A DNA stretch of 64,000 nucleotides. It comes from JACDAN01 sp963834825 (GTDB lineage: Bacteria; Actinomycetota; Thermoleophilia; Gaiellales; Gaiellaceae). A model generated the notes under the pieces. That model did no database searches. It was not told the origin of the DNA and saw only the letters and a program-made list of their open reading frames with translations. Shown here one piece after another: positions 43,069-51,131 of this stretch. The stretch is taken from the NCBI GenBank assembly GCA_963834825.1, contig CAWICZ010000014.1, positions 1,054,001 to 1,118,000 on the forward strand, in the 5' to 3' direction. The number at the start of each line of letters is the position of its first letter. Within the stretch, counting starts at the first letter, position 1. Both the position numbers and the translations under genes were made by a program.

Positions 43069-43860
43069 TCAGGCCCCGACCTCAGCGCGCTGAGCGCCTC
43101 CGGACAGGCGGGCCTTCAGTCGGAGGACCGCCTTGGTGTGGAGCTGCGAGACCCGCGACTCGGTGACCCCGAGCACCTCGCCGATCTCACGGAGCGTGAG
43201 CTCCTCGTAGTAGTAGAGGGTGACGACGAGCTTCTCGCGTTCGGGCAGACGAGTGATCGCCTCTCCCAGTGCCTCCTTCAGCTCGGTCGCCGCGAGCGCG
43301 CTGTCCGGGGCGGGAGCATCCTCGTCCTCGATCGTGTCGATCAGCGCGACCTGATCGCCGCCCGAGCCGCTGACCGTCCACAGCTCGTCCAGTGCCGCGA
43401 TCGAAGAGCGCGAGATGTCTGTCAGGCTGTCCTCGAGCTCCTCCACCGTGATCCCGACTTGCCGGGCGATCTCCTCATCGGTCGGCGGACGACGGTGCTT
43501 GGCCTCGAGAGCTGAGATCGCGCGCTCGATCTCCCGCGCGCGAGCGCGCACCGACCGCGGGACCCAGTCGAGTGAGCGGAGCTCGTCGATGATCGAGCCT
43601 TTGATGCGCGTGATCGCATAGGTCTCGAACTTGACGTCGCGGTCGGGGTCGTAGCGCTCGATCGCGCCCATCAGGCCGAGGAGGCCGTAGGAGACGAGAT
43701 CCTCCTCGTCGACGTGCGCGGGAAGCCCACTGCCCAGACGCCCGGCGACGTACTTCACGAGCGGCGCGTAGGTGAGGATCAAGCGGTCGCGGAGCGCCCT
43801 GTCGTCCGGGCGAGTGCGGTAGGAGCGCCAGAGCGCTTGTGCGTCTTCGACCTGCGCCAC
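43069..43860 (-). CDS. RNA polymerase sigma factor of the FliA/WhiG type
   Basis: 263 residues from GTG at 43860 (VAQVEDAQALWRSYR). Region 2 contains LVKYVAGRLGSGLPAHVDEEDLVSYGLLGLMGAIERYDPDRDVKFETYAITRIKGSIIDELRSLDWVPRSVR, highly characteristic of WhiG/FliA; region 3 is REIERAISALEAKHRRPPTDEEIA; region 4 has LPEREKLVVTLYYYEELTLREIGEVLGVTESRVSQLH. WhiG and FliA direct sporulation and flagellar genes respectively. The longer frame to 43956 has no family homology. A TATCCT hexamer 9 bases upstream of the start might be a -10 for a short or absent leader. Confidence 0.9.
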   Translation of the reverse strand: MAQVEDAQALWRSYRTRPDDRALRDRLILTYAPLVKYVAGRLGSGLPAHVDEEDLVSYGLLGLMGAIERYDPDRDVKFETYAITRIKGSIIDELRSLDWVPRSVRARAREIERAISALEAKHRRPPTDEEIARQVGITVEELEDSLTDISRSSIAALDELWTVSGSGGDQVALIDTIEDEDAPAPDSALAATELKEALGEAITRLPEREKLVVTLYYYEELTLREIGEVLGVTESRVSQLHTKAVLRLKARLSGGAQRAEVGA

Positions 43861-43879
43861 GGCCCGGAAGGATACGGTG

Positions 43880-44372
43880 CTAGCGGCCGGTTTCCGGACC
43901 GTCCCACGGCCGTACGCGGGGAATCCAGCGGGGAACGTGGGCGCGGTAGCGCTCATATTCCTCGCCGAAGCGGCGCTTCAGGCCCGGTTCCTCGACGAGC
44001 GGCATGTAGACGGCGTTGACCATGAGCACGAGGCCGAACCAGAGCAGGAGCGCGAGCGAGCCGAAGAGCGCGGCCTCGCCGAGGAGGACGAAGAGCACTC
44101 CGCTGATCATCGGGTTGCGGACGTAGCGGTAGGGGCCGCGGACCACGAGCCGGGTCGTCGGATCCCAGGGGGCGAGTGTCCCGCGTCCGATTGTCGCGAA
44201 GAGCCGGATGGTCGAAAGCACGAGCAGGAGGCCCAGAGCGATCAGCGGCAGACCGATGAGCCCGAGCAGGTCGATGCTTCCGCCCGTCCGCCAGACGATC
44301 AATGCCGGAACGGCAACCGTGACGACAACCGGGCAGAAGCAGAACGGCGGCCGCGTGCCGCCACGGGCTCAC
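43880..44372 (-). CDS. Isoprenylcysteine methyltransferase-family membrane protein, +1 frameshift
   Basis: About 164 residues. C-terminal signature GPYRYVRNPMISGVLFVLLGE and YERYRAHVPRWIPR is the ICMT/PEMT motif. The only frame with a start in it begins at 44302 (TTG) and lacks the first helix. Extending upstream and removing one base at 44329-44330 gives SPWRHAAAVLLLPVVVTVAVPALIVW from GTG at 44372, which overlaps the TGA of the upstream gene (GTGA). This overlap supports the longer gene. Confidence 0.72.
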
Positions 44373-44554
44373 GTTCTGCGGGCGGCGCGCAGGGTCCGGA
44401 CGGCGAGGCTGCCCATCCAGAGCGTGAGCGCCGCGCCGGCCACAGCGATGACCCACACCTCGGCGCCGAACGCAGCCGCCGTGATGCCGGCGAAGAACAC
44501 GGTCAGGAAGGCGAAGAGCGCGCCCTGAGCGCGGCGCTGACCGGGCCGGGCCAC
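44369..44554 (-). CDS. Small two-helix membrane protein
   Basis: 61 residues: GALFAFLTVFFAGITAAAFGAEVWVIAVAGAALTLWMGSLAVRTLRA forms two helices with basic ends. GTG at 44554. Coupled to the methyltransferase gene by GTGA. Function unknown; it may be a partner of the enzyme. Confidence 0.6.
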   Translation of the reverse strand: MARPGQRRAQGALFAFLTVFFAGITAAAFGAEVWVIAVAGAALTLWMGSLAVRTLRAARRT

Positions 44555-44580
44555 GAGTTGAGACTACAATCGAAGCGCCC

Positions 44581-44654
44581 AGGGGCGTAGCTCAATCTGG
44601 TAGAGCACCGGTCTCCAAAACCGGGGGTTGCAGGTTCGAGTCCTGTCGCCCCTG
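44581..44654 (+). tRNA. tRNA-Trp (CCA)
   Basis: 74-nt cloverleaf. Acceptor AGGGGCG/CGCCCCT, D-arm TAGCTCAATCTGG, anticodon loop CTCCAAA (CCA), T-arm AGGTTCGAGTCCT. In many bacteria this tRNA precedes secE-nusG, but here 220 bp of gene-free sequence and an opposing gene follow. Confidence 0.94.
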
Positions 44655-44876
44655 CTGGGCAAGACCGCTGCGGAAGTGGCCTCCGGTTCGGGGGCGTTGT
44701 CTAACCGGAAGGGACGCACCCTCGGGTGATCTTGTCGTCACAGCGGGACTGTTGAGTCCCAGGCCACCGTCCCAATAAGTGCCGCCTCGGACGTGACGCC
44801 GGTCGGACGATCAGGGCGTCGCGGCGCGCACTGATTCCGACATCGGTCTAGGCCGTCGCCGCGCGCGCGTTAAGTG

Positions 44877-45458
44877 TCAGTGGCGGCGTTCGACGTTGAG
44901 TACGTCCACGAGCGCCTCATCCCGAGGCGGCACCTCTGCGGGCTCAACGAGCGCGTCCTGAAGCTGGGCGGCCAAGTCGCGAAGACTCTCGAGCACGCGC
45001 TGCCTTCGCTCCTCGAGCATCCTCGCCTCCCTCTTGAGCGTCTCGTGCCGCTGGCCGACGTCACGCTCGATCTGCTCGGCTTTCTGCTGCGCCGCTTCCC
45101 GTAGCTCCTTGGCTTCCTGCTCCGCGCCGGCGACCAGACGAAGGGCCTCCTCTTCGGCGCTGCGCCGATGCTGTGTGCCATACGAGTCGGCTGCCTCACG
45201 CATGTCGCGCGCGTACTGGTCCGCCTCGGCCCGACTCCGCGCTGCCTCACGGGTCAGCTCCTCGATCCGCACGGCAGCCTGCCGCTCCGCTTGCTGCACG
45301 ATCTCGCGCGCCTCCCGGCGGGCGTTCTGTCCGATCTCCTCGGCGGCTACTTCGGCCGCCGCGATGATTGCGTTTACCTTGTCGCCGATATCCGCGTGCC
45401 TCTGCAAGTCACGCGTCTCCTCAACCGCGCCGGCACCTTCCTCTGGACGATCCTGCAT
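44877..45458 (-). CDS. DivIVA-like coiled-coil protein
   Basis: 193 residues, almost entirely a long charged coiled coil (VNAIIAAAEVAAEEIGQNARREAREIVQQAERQAAVRIEEL and REAAQQKAEQIERDVGQRHETLKREARMLEERRQRVLESL). Such proteins are annotated as DivIVA-domain or cell-division initiation proteins in actinobacteria, but the N-terminal DivIVA membrane-binding motif is not evident. ATG at 45458. It may act in cell-pole or septum organisation; inference only. Confidence 0.6.
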   Translation of the reverse strand: MQDRPEEGAGAVEETRDLQRHADIGDKVNAIIAAAEVAAEEIGQNARREAREIVQQAERQAAVRIEELTREAARSRAEADQYARDMREAADSYGTQHRRSAEEEALRLVAGAEQEAKELREAAQQKAEQIERDVGQRHETLKREARMLEERRQRVLESLRDLAAQLQDALVEPAEVPPRDEALVDVLNVERRH

Positions 45459-45558
45459 CGGTCAGCTCCTTCGTTTGAGCCACAAGGGGCGGACACTTAT
45501 TGCATCCCGGCGTCGAAGTTGCAACTCGGAGGGCTGAGCGAGGCCGGGGCGAGCGAAC

Positions 45559-45774
45559 TTAAGAGGCCCGGCGCCGCTGGGCGATCTGCGAGTCGGCCGG
45601 TCGGAGCATCGTGTAGACGAGCAGCCCGATGAACGGGAAGACGAGCATGCCGATCGCCCAGGCGGCCTTGCCACCTACGGAGAGGTCGGGTCGCCTGAAC
45701 GCGTCGAGGACGGCGCGCACCCACAGGAACAGGAAGAGCAGGATCGCCGCGCCGAGAAGGATCCGCACGAACAT
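45559..45774 (-). CDS. Small membrane protein with PLDc_N domain
   Basis: 71 residues, two helices (FVRILLGAAILLFLFLWVRAVLDAF and AAWAIGMLVFPFIGLLVYTML) separated by RRPDLSVGGKA. Same family layout as 26470-26688. It lies 12 bp downstream of the flippase-like gene. Confidence 0.75.
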   Translation of the reverse strand: MFVRILLGAAILLFLFLWVRAVLDAFRRPDLSVGGKAAWAIGMLVFPFIGLLVYTMLRPADSQIAQRRRAS

Positions 45775-45786
45775 CTCTAGGGGACT

Positions 45787-46743
45787 CTACTTTGCGACGG
45801 CCGGGGTCTCGGGGGTCTTCTTCTTGAAGACGAGGTCCTTCGCGGCCCGGAACCCAAAGGCCCACAGCATCACGATGACGCCCAGCACAACGTTCCAGAC
45901 CGTCATGACCGCGTCCTGAGTGATCGAGAACGCGGCGATGTTCTCGGTCGAAGCTTGCCCGCGGAGGGTCGCAACATCGAGCGCCTGGGTTTGACCGACC
46001 CCGCCGGGCGTGATCGCGAAGATGCCGGAGAGCATGTGCGACGAGGCGACCAGAAACACGGTGTAAGCCGTGATCGGGATCGAGAAGGCGGCCATGAAGA
46101 CGACGTTGACACCGATCCGGCAGCCATACGAGGCGGCTGAGGGCACCGCCACCTCCACGGCATAGCGCCGCCAGTCGCGCAGGATCGCGCCGCCGGCCTT
46201 CGCCTGGTGCCAGAGGCGGATGAGCCGCGGCTTCAGTCGCCGCCAGAGGAAGACGGCGACGACGATCGCTGCGAGTGCCCCCAGCGCCGTGAGGAACGGG
46301 TGCTCGACGACGAAGTCGGCGGCCTCGTCCGAGGGGCTGCCTCTGGAAACGGACTGCGGCCGGGAGAACCCGAGCGCGACCAGGGCAAGCAGGCTCAGGA
46401 CGGTGAAGAAGAGCGACTGGATGACGGTGGCCGATGTGATGCCGGCGACGGACGAACCTTTGATGCTCGTCCGGAAGATGCCGATCATCGCGACGGTTCC
46501 CGCCTGTGCTGGGGTGACGGCGTTGATGGCGTTCCCGCCCTGCGAGGCACCCCAGGACGTCTTGAACGAGAGGCCCGAGCCCGGATACGCCGCGCGGAGG
46601 ATGTTCCTCCAAGTGACCCCGATCAGCGCCGACTCAGCGGTCTTCAGGGCAAGGGCGAACAGGAGCCAATAGACCGAGACGTCATTGATGCGCTCGACGA
46701 CGCCGGCGACCCAGTCCCAGAGCTCGGCAAGCCACCGCGACAC
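45787..46743 (-). CDS. Lysylphosphatidylglycerol synthase/flippase-like membrane protein (UPF0104/YbhN)
   Basis: 318 residues with about eight helices. Signature stretches for the UPF0104 group are present: GNAINAVTPAQAGTVAMI, and the AITPGGVGQTQALDVATL motif near the C-terminus. The related domain in MprF translocates lysyl-phosphatidylglycerol across the membrane. A lone member may be a lipid flippase; the substrate is not known. GTG at 46743. Confidence 0.8.
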   Translation of the reverse strand: MSRWLAELWDWVAGVVERINDVSVYWLLFALALKTAESALIGVTWRNILRAAYPGSGLSFKTSWGASQGGNAINAVTPAQAGTVAMIGIFRTSIKGSSVAGITSATVIQSLFFTVLSLLALVALGFSRPQSVSRGSPSDEAADFVVEHPFLTALGALAAIVVAVFLWRRLKPRLIRLWHQAKAGGAILRDWRRYAVEVAVPSAASYGCRIGVNVVFMAAFSIPITAYTVFLVASSHMLSGIFAITPGGVGQTQALDVATLRGQASTENIAAFSITQDAVMTVWNVVLGVIVMLWAFGFRAAKDLVFKKKTPETPAVAK

Positions 46744-46760
46744 AACGAAATGGTGTCACG

Positions 46761-46991
46761 TCAGTCGAGCAATTGGACCTCCGTCCCGGGATGCACGGCC
46801 TCCCAGACGCGGAGGTAGACGCCGACCTCCAGGCGTGCCTGTTCCTCGTCGTAGGCGGCCGGTACCTCGACGCTGACGGCGACGCCGGCCCCGTGCGCGT
46901 CAACGTCGCCCAGGCGGGCAATGCAGTCGACGCGCCGAAGGTAGCCGAGGAAGCTCTCGGCCCGGGTCGGATCGCTGAGTCGGACGACCAT
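46761..46991 (-). CDS. Small conserved protein of unknown function
   Basis: 76 residues from ATG at 46991 (MVVRLSDPTRAESFLGYLRRVDCIARLGDVDA), then a beta-rich HGAGVAVSVEVPAAYDEEQARLEVGVYLRVWEAVHPG. The pattern of a single-chain alpha/beta sandwich is clear but I do not recognise a family. A TTG 36 bases upstream is possible. Divergent from the carboxylase gene. Confidence 0.6.
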   Translation of the reverse strand: MVVRLSDPTRAESFLGYLRRVDCIARLGDVDAHGAGVAVSVEVPAAYDEEQARLEVGVYLRVWEAVHPGTEVQLLD

Positions 46992-47035
46992 CTCTCGCAC
47001 TGTCTTGCCGGAACAGCCCTCCGGCAAGTCCGGAC

Positions 47036-47062
47036 TTGCCGGTCCGGCCGCCCGGCTAGGCT
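47036..47062 (+). promoter_or_regulatory. Promoter for a probably leaderless carboxylase transcript
   Basis: TTGCCG (47036-47041), 15-bp spacer, TAGGCT (47057-47062). Only 7 bases separate the -10 hexamer from the GTG at 47070, and there is no ribosome site, so transcription likely starts at or next to the start codon. Confidence 0.5.
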
Positions 47063-47069
47063 GGGCCTC

Positions 47070-48629
47070 GTGGCGGTTCTGACCTCGCAGATCGAGCGCG
47101 ACTCAGACATGTTCGAGTCCCGCCGCGAGCGGATGGAAGCGCTCGTCGCCGAGCTGCGCGAGCGCACGGCCGTGGTTGCCCGCGGCGGCGGGGAGAAGGC
47201 GGTGGAGCGGCACCGCTCCCGCGGCAAGATGACGGCGCGCGAGCGAGTCGACCGGCTCGTCGATCCAGGTAGCGCGTTCCTGGAGTTCAGCGCCCTTGCC
47301 GCCTGGGACCTGTACGACCGCCAGGCGCCCTCCGCGGGCATCGTCACCGGGATCGGGGTCGTCGAGGGCCAGGAGTGCGTGCTCGTCGCCAACGACGCGA
47401 CCGTGAAAGGCGGCACCTATTTCCCGCTGACGGTCAAGAAGCACCTCCGGGCCCAGGAGATCGCGGAGCAGAACAGCCTGCCGTGCATCTACCTGGTCGA
47501 CTCCGGCGGCGCTTTCCTGCCGCTCCAGGACGAGGTCTTCCCCGACCGCGAGCACTTCGGCCGGATCTTCTTCAACCAGGCGCGGCTGTCGGCGAAAGGC
47601 ATCCCGCAGATCGCCGCCGTGATGGGATCCTGCACCGCCGGCGGCGCCTACGTCCCGGCGATGAGCGACGAGACGATCATCGTCCGTGGGACCGGCACGA
47701 TCTTCATCGGCGGTCCGCCGCTCGTGAAAGCGGCCACCGGCCAGGAGGTGAGCGCCGAGGAGCTCGGCGGCGCCGACGTCCACACGCGGCGATCGGGCGT
47801 CGCCGACCACTACGCGACGAGCGACGAGCATGCGCTTGCGATCGTCCGCTCGGTCGTCCGCAACCTTCATCGGCGCAAGGCGGCGCCGTGGGATGTCGCT
47901 CCGTCCGAGGAGCCGGTCGCGGATCCCTCTGAGCTCTACGGCCTGATCCCCGAGGACTTCCGCCAGCAGGTCGACCCGCGCGAGCTGATCGGCCGGATCG
48001 TCGACGGGAGTCGCTTCCACGAGTTCAAGGAGCTCTACGGCGAGACGCTCGTGTGCGGCTTCGCCAGGATCGAGGGCTACCCCGTCGGGATCCTCGCCTC
48101 GAACGGCGTGCTCTTCGCCGAGTCGTCACAGAAGGGTGCGCACTTCATCGAGCTCGCCTGCAAGCGGCGTGTGCCGCTCGTCTACCTCCAGAACATCACC
48201 GGCTTCATGGTCGGGAGGGAGTACGAGGCGGGCGGGATCGCGCGGGACGGCGCCAAGCTGGTGATGGCGACGGCCTGCGCGGATGTCCCCAAGTTCACGG
48301 TTGTCACCGGCGGGTCGTTCGGCGCGGGGAACTACGCCATGTGCGGTCGGGCGTACGGGCCGAGACAGCTCTGGATGTGGCCGAACGCGCGCATCTCCGT
48401 GATGGGCGGCGAGCAGGCCGCGACGGTGCTGACGATGGTCGGCGACGCCGACCCCGACGAGATTCGCGCCAAGTACGAGGCGGAGGGCAATCCGTACCAC
48501 TCGACCGCCCGGCTCTGGGACGACGGGATCATCGACCCGTTGGACACGCGACGCGTGCTCGCGCTCGGGATCTCAGCGGCGCTGAACGCTCCGATCCCGG
48601 AGAGCCAGTTCGGCATCTTCCGCATGTGA
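47070..48629 (+). CDS. Acyl-CoA carboxylase, carboxyltransferase (beta) chain, methylcrotonyl-CoA type
   Basis: 519 residues. Transfers CO2 from carboxybiotin to an acyl-CoA. N-terminal half: HRSRGKMTARERVDRLVDPGS, VANDATVKGGTYFPLTVKKHLRAQEIAEQN, LVDSGGAFLPLQDEVFPDREHFGRIFFNQARLS, the latter being typical for methylcrotonyl-CoA carboxylase beta. C-terminal half: LYLQNITGFMVGREYEAGGIARDGAKLV-like and GNYAMCGRAYGPRQLWMWPNARISVMGGEQA. Leucine degradation is therefore likely. The matching alpha chain is at 53802. GTG start, see the promoter entry. Confidence 0.9.
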   Translation: MAVLTSQIERDSDMFESRRERMEALVAELRERTAVVARGGGEKAVERHRSRGKMTARERVDRLVDPGSAFLEFSALAAWDLYDRQAPSAGIVTGIGVVEGQECVLVANDATVKGGTYFPLTVKKHLRAQEIAEQNSLPCIYLVDSGGAFLPLQDEVFPDREHFGRIFFNQARLSAKGIPQIAAVMGSCTAGGAYVPAMSDETIIVRGTGTIFIGGPPLVKAATGQEVSAEELGGADVHTRRSGVADHYATSDEHALAIVRSVVRNLHRRKAAPWDVAPSEEPVADPSELYGLIPEDFRQQVDPRELIGRIVDGSRFHEFKELYGETLVCGFARIEGYPVGILASNGVLFAESSQKGAHFIELACKRRVPLVYLQNITGFMVGREYEAGGIARDGAKLVMATACADVPKFTVVTGGSFGAGNYAMCGRAYGPRQLWMWPNARISVMGGEQAATVLTMVGDADPDEIRAKYEAEGNPYHSTARLWDDGIIDPLDTRRVLALGISAALNAPIPESQFGIFRM

Positions 48630-48993
48630 GTGGACAAGACAGCTCGAACGGGCCTTCGCCTACGACCGCGAGGGAGAGGAGGCCGAGGCGATTCCGCACT
48701 ACGAGCGGGCAATCGCGGCAGGGCTGCCGGACGAGCTCATGGCCAAGGCGATGCTCGGCCTCGGCAGCTCGCTGCGGAACGTCGAGCGGACCGACGAGTC
48801 CGTGCGGGTGCTCGAGGATGCGGTCCGGCGCTTCCCCGACCACCAGGCGCTTCCGATCTTCCTCGGGTTCTCTTTGTGGACGGCCGGCCGGCGAGCGGAG
48901 GCGTTCGCGCTGCTCGCCGAGCGGCTCGGCGAGGGGAGCGGTTACGAGCGGGCGATCGGGGAGTACTCAAGGGAGATCCGAGCGGGAGGCTGA
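48630..48993 (+). CDS. Tetratricopeptide-repeat protein, indel near the N-terminus
   Basis: About 120 residues. TPR pattern: LERAFAYDREGEEAEAIPHYERAIAAGL, MLGLGSSLRNVERTDESVRVLEDAVRRFPDHQALPIFLGFSLWTAGRRAEAFALLAERL. The GTG at 48630, directly after the carboxylase stop, is out of frame with this. One missing base at about 48636-48642 would join them; within the repeat frame the first ATG is only at 48739. The rest of the gene is intact and ends 3 bp before the cupin gene. Confidence 0.65.
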
Positions 48994-48996
48994 ACG

Positions 48997-49356
48997 GTGG
49001 GCTACACGTACGTCGACGTCGATTCGCTGGAGGGCGAAGGCCCCGGCGGGATGGTGCGCAAGACGCGCCGGGCGACCGGGGCGCGGGCGTTCGGCTTCAA
49101 CTACTTCACGCTGCCGCCGGGGATCGAAGGCCGTGAGCACGACCATGCCGGCGAGAACATGGAGGAGGTCTACTTCGTCGTCAGAGGAAGCGGAACGATG
49201 CGGATCGACGGCGAGGAGCTCGAGCTCGTACCCGGCCGCTTCGTCCGCGTCGATCCGGGCTCGACCAGGGTGCCGGTCGCGGGCGACGACGGCCTGGAGA
49301 TCGTCACCTTCGGGGCGCCGCTCGAGGGCAGGTACGAACCACCCGACTGGGGTTAG
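48997..49356 (+). CDS. Cupin-domain protein
   Basis: 119 residues. Motif 1: REHDHAGENMEEVYFVVRGSGTMRI (His, His, Glu); motif 2: GRFVRVDPGSTRVPVAGDDGLEIVTFGAP, where the usual His is replaced. Start GTG at 48997. Adjacent to the TPR gene. May bind a small ligand; function unknown. Confidence 0.8.
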   Translation: MGYTYVDVDSLEGEGPGGMVRKTRRATGARAFGFNYFTLPPGIEGREHDHAGENMEEVYFVVRGSGTMRIDGEELELVPGRFVRVDPGSTRVPVAGDDGLEIVTFGAPLEGRYEPPDWG

Positions 49357-49365
49357 GCTCGCGCC

Positions 49366-49509
49366 ATGCATACGATCGAACTGACGGAAGAGGAGCTGCG
49401 CATCGTCCGCAACGCGCTGCAGTCGTTCCTCGAGGACTTCGGCCACGACGAAGCAGACGTTCTTCGCAGCATCAAGAGCGTGCTGGCAAAGCTCCCAGAC
49501 CCGGCTTAA
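49366..49509 (+). CDS. 47-residue helical protein, probably leaderless
   Basis: MHTIELTEEELRIVRNALQS then a second helix with FLEDFGHDEADVLRSIKSVLAKLPDPA. The even charge distribution, ATG start and fit between neighbours argue for a real gene. TAGGCT (49354-49359) lies 6 bases before the ATG without a ribosome site, pointing to leaderless translation. Function unknown. Confidence 0.6.
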   Translation: MHTIELTEEELRIVRNALQSFLEDFGHDEADVLRSIKSVLAKLPDPA

Positions 49510-49518
49510 CCTGACCGG

Positions 49519-49743
49519 GTGCCGTTTTTCCGGCGCAAGAAGGACGCGAGGCTTCACCAGATCGGCGAGGCGGAGGCATATGGCCGCTCCTACGGCGAGA
49601 GCAGCGGCGACGTCAGGATCGTCAAGGTGGAGCCGCGTCGGCCCCGACGCCAGCTGAAGATCACGGGCGAGGCGCTCCGGAACGCCTTCCTCGAGCGGCT
49701 GAACCGGCGCGAGTCCGCTGGTCGGTCTGACCGGGCCGAATGA
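49519..49743 (+). CDS. Small basic protein of unknown function
   Basis: 74 residues from GTG at 49519: PFFRRKKDARLHQIGEAEAYGRSYGESSGDVRIVKVEPRRPRRQLKITGEALRNAFLERL. TAACCT (49507-49512) is 6 bases before the start, again like a leaderless gene. The last codons overlap the next ATG (ATGA at 49740). Confidence 0.58.
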   Translation: MPFFRRKKDARLHQIGEAEAYGRSYGESSGDVRIVKVEPRRPRRQLKITGEALRNAFLERLNRRESAGRSDRAE

Positions 49744-50072
49744 TCGTCCGCCTCGTCCTTTGGAACCTCGCCGACTCACAGACGACGATCGAGGAGCTGC
49801 GCCGCTACCTGCGCGACGAGTCGGTCGACCAGTTCGAGGAGGTGCCGGGGCTCCGCTTCAAGGCGTGGATCTCGGACGAGGCGACCGACCGTTGGGGCGC
49901 GATCTACCTCTGGGAATCGGAGGAGGCCGCCTCCCAGACCGTCCCGAGCCGCGCGCGAGAGCTGATCGGCAAGGACCCGGACATCGGCGAGGACTTCGAC
50001 GTCGAGGCGACGATCGAGGGGCATTTCGAGATCGAAGAGCTGTCCCGGCAAGGTCTCGCCTTCGAGACCTAG
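49740..50072 (+). CDS. Dimeric alpha-beta-barrel (YdhR/monooxygenase-like) protein
   Basis: 110 residues. IVRLVLWNLADSQTTIEELRRYLRDESVDQFEEVPGLRFKAWISDEATDRWGAIYLWESEEAA matches the YdhR-like fold: the central Trp-containing strand and the WGAIYLWES motif. Homologues have been suggested to be mono-oxygenases of unknown substrate. Coupled to the preceding gene by ATGA. Confidence 0.68.
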   Translation: MIVRLVLWNLADSQTTIEELRRYLRDESVDQFEEVPGLRFKAWISDEATDRWGAIYLWESEEAASQTVPSRARELIGKDPDIGEDFDVEATIEGHFEIEELSRQGLAFET

Positions 50073-50090
50073 TCCGGCCGCCCACGCCTG

Positions 50091-51131
50091 CTAGAGGACG
50101 AGAGTCTCCGGAAAAGCGGCCTCGCCCTCGAAGCGCTCGAGCCGATACGGCGAGAGGTCGAACGACGACCGGCCCGTGACCAGCTCCTCCGCCACAGCGG
50201 CGCCGACGGCCGGCGCCTGCATGAAGCCGTGGCCCGAGAACCCGCACGCGGCGTAGACGCCGTCCGCGACCCAGCCGATGATCGGATGCGCGTCGGGGGT
50301 CATGTCGTAGAGACCGGCCCAGGCGCGCGCGACGCCCACGCCGGCGGCCGCCGGATAGCGGTGCCCGATTCGCTCGAGCCAGTCGGCGACGAGCGCCTCG
50401 TCGACGAGCTCCTCCCTCCCCCACCTCGCGCTCGGCTCGGTCATCGCGAGCCGCAGACCGTCGCCAATGCGCCGGAAATGGAAGGTCGTCTCGCCCTCGA
50501 TCGTCATCGGCAGGTCCGCGGGCAAGCCCGGCACGGGCTCCGTGTCAACCAGCTGGCGCACGAGCGGCCGGATCGGAAGCTCGGCGAGCTCGGCTGACGA
50601 CGCGCCGCAGGCAACGACGAGCACGTCTCGATCGAGCTCCCGGGCGTCCGCGCCCTCGAGCAGGCGCGCGCCGCCCGCCACGGCGTCAGCGACGAGACGG
50701 CGAGTGACACCGACCGGATCGGCGACGCCGTCCTCGCGGCAGATGACTGCGCCGACGACGTCATCCGTTCGCAGGCCGGAAACGAACCCCGGGTCGACCT
50801 CTTCGACCGGGACACCGAGGTCGACCTGAGCCCGACGCCGCTCGTCGAGCTCGGCAAGGCCCGCTTCGGTCGTGGCGAGGAACAGGTAGCCGACCTGCTC
50901 GAAGAGCGGCGGGCCGAGCTCGGCGAAGAAGCGGACGCTGGCCTGGGCGAGCCGCACCTCGGGTGCCGTCGAGAACTGCTGGCGGACGCCGCCCATCGCC
51001 TTGCCGGTCGCGCCCGAGGCGACCTCGGCGAGGTCGCAGAGAACGACTTCGTCCGACGTCCCGTGCCGCACGAGGTGGTAGGCGATCGAGGAGCCGACGG
51101 CCCCCGCGCCGGCTACGACGATTCGAGCCAC
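50091..51131 (-). CDS. FAD-dependent amino acid oxidase/dehydrogenase (DAO family)
   Basis: 346 residues. GAGAVGSSIAYHLVRHG is the FAD-binding Gly motif; GKAMGGVRQQFSTAPEVRLAQ, PLVRQLVDTEPVPGLPADLPMTIEG, and WAGLYDMTPDAHPIIGWVADGVYAACGFSGHGFMQAPAVG are typical of sarcosine oxidase beta/D-amino acid dehydrogenase-type proteins. GTG at 51131. It overlaps the DapA-family gene by 19 bp, suggesting a common pathway, for example oxidation of a cyclic amino acid followed by aldol or dehydratase chemistry. Confidence 0.84.
   Translation of the reverse strand: MARIVVAGAGAVGSSIAYHLVRHGTSDEVVLCDLAEVASGATGKAMGGVRQQFSTAPEVRLAQASVRFFAELGPPLFEQVGYLFLATTEAGLAELDERRRAQVDLGVPVEEVDPGFVSGLRTDDVVGAVICREDGVADPVGVTRRLVADAVAGGARLLEGADARELDRDVLVVACGASSAELAELPIRPLVRQLVDTEPVPGLPADLPMTIEGETTFHFRRIGDGLRLAMTEPSARWGREELVDEALVADWLERIGHRYPAAAGVGVARAWAGLYDMTPDAHPIIGWVADGVYAACGFSGHGFMQAPAVGAAVAEELVTGRSSFDLSPYRLERFEGEAAFPETLVL

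Noticed and set aside
44655..44876. An additional RNA gene after tRNA-Trp
   Set aside because: Small hairpins such as GGGACT-GTTG-AGTCCC exist, but no extended fold or conserved motif could be supported.
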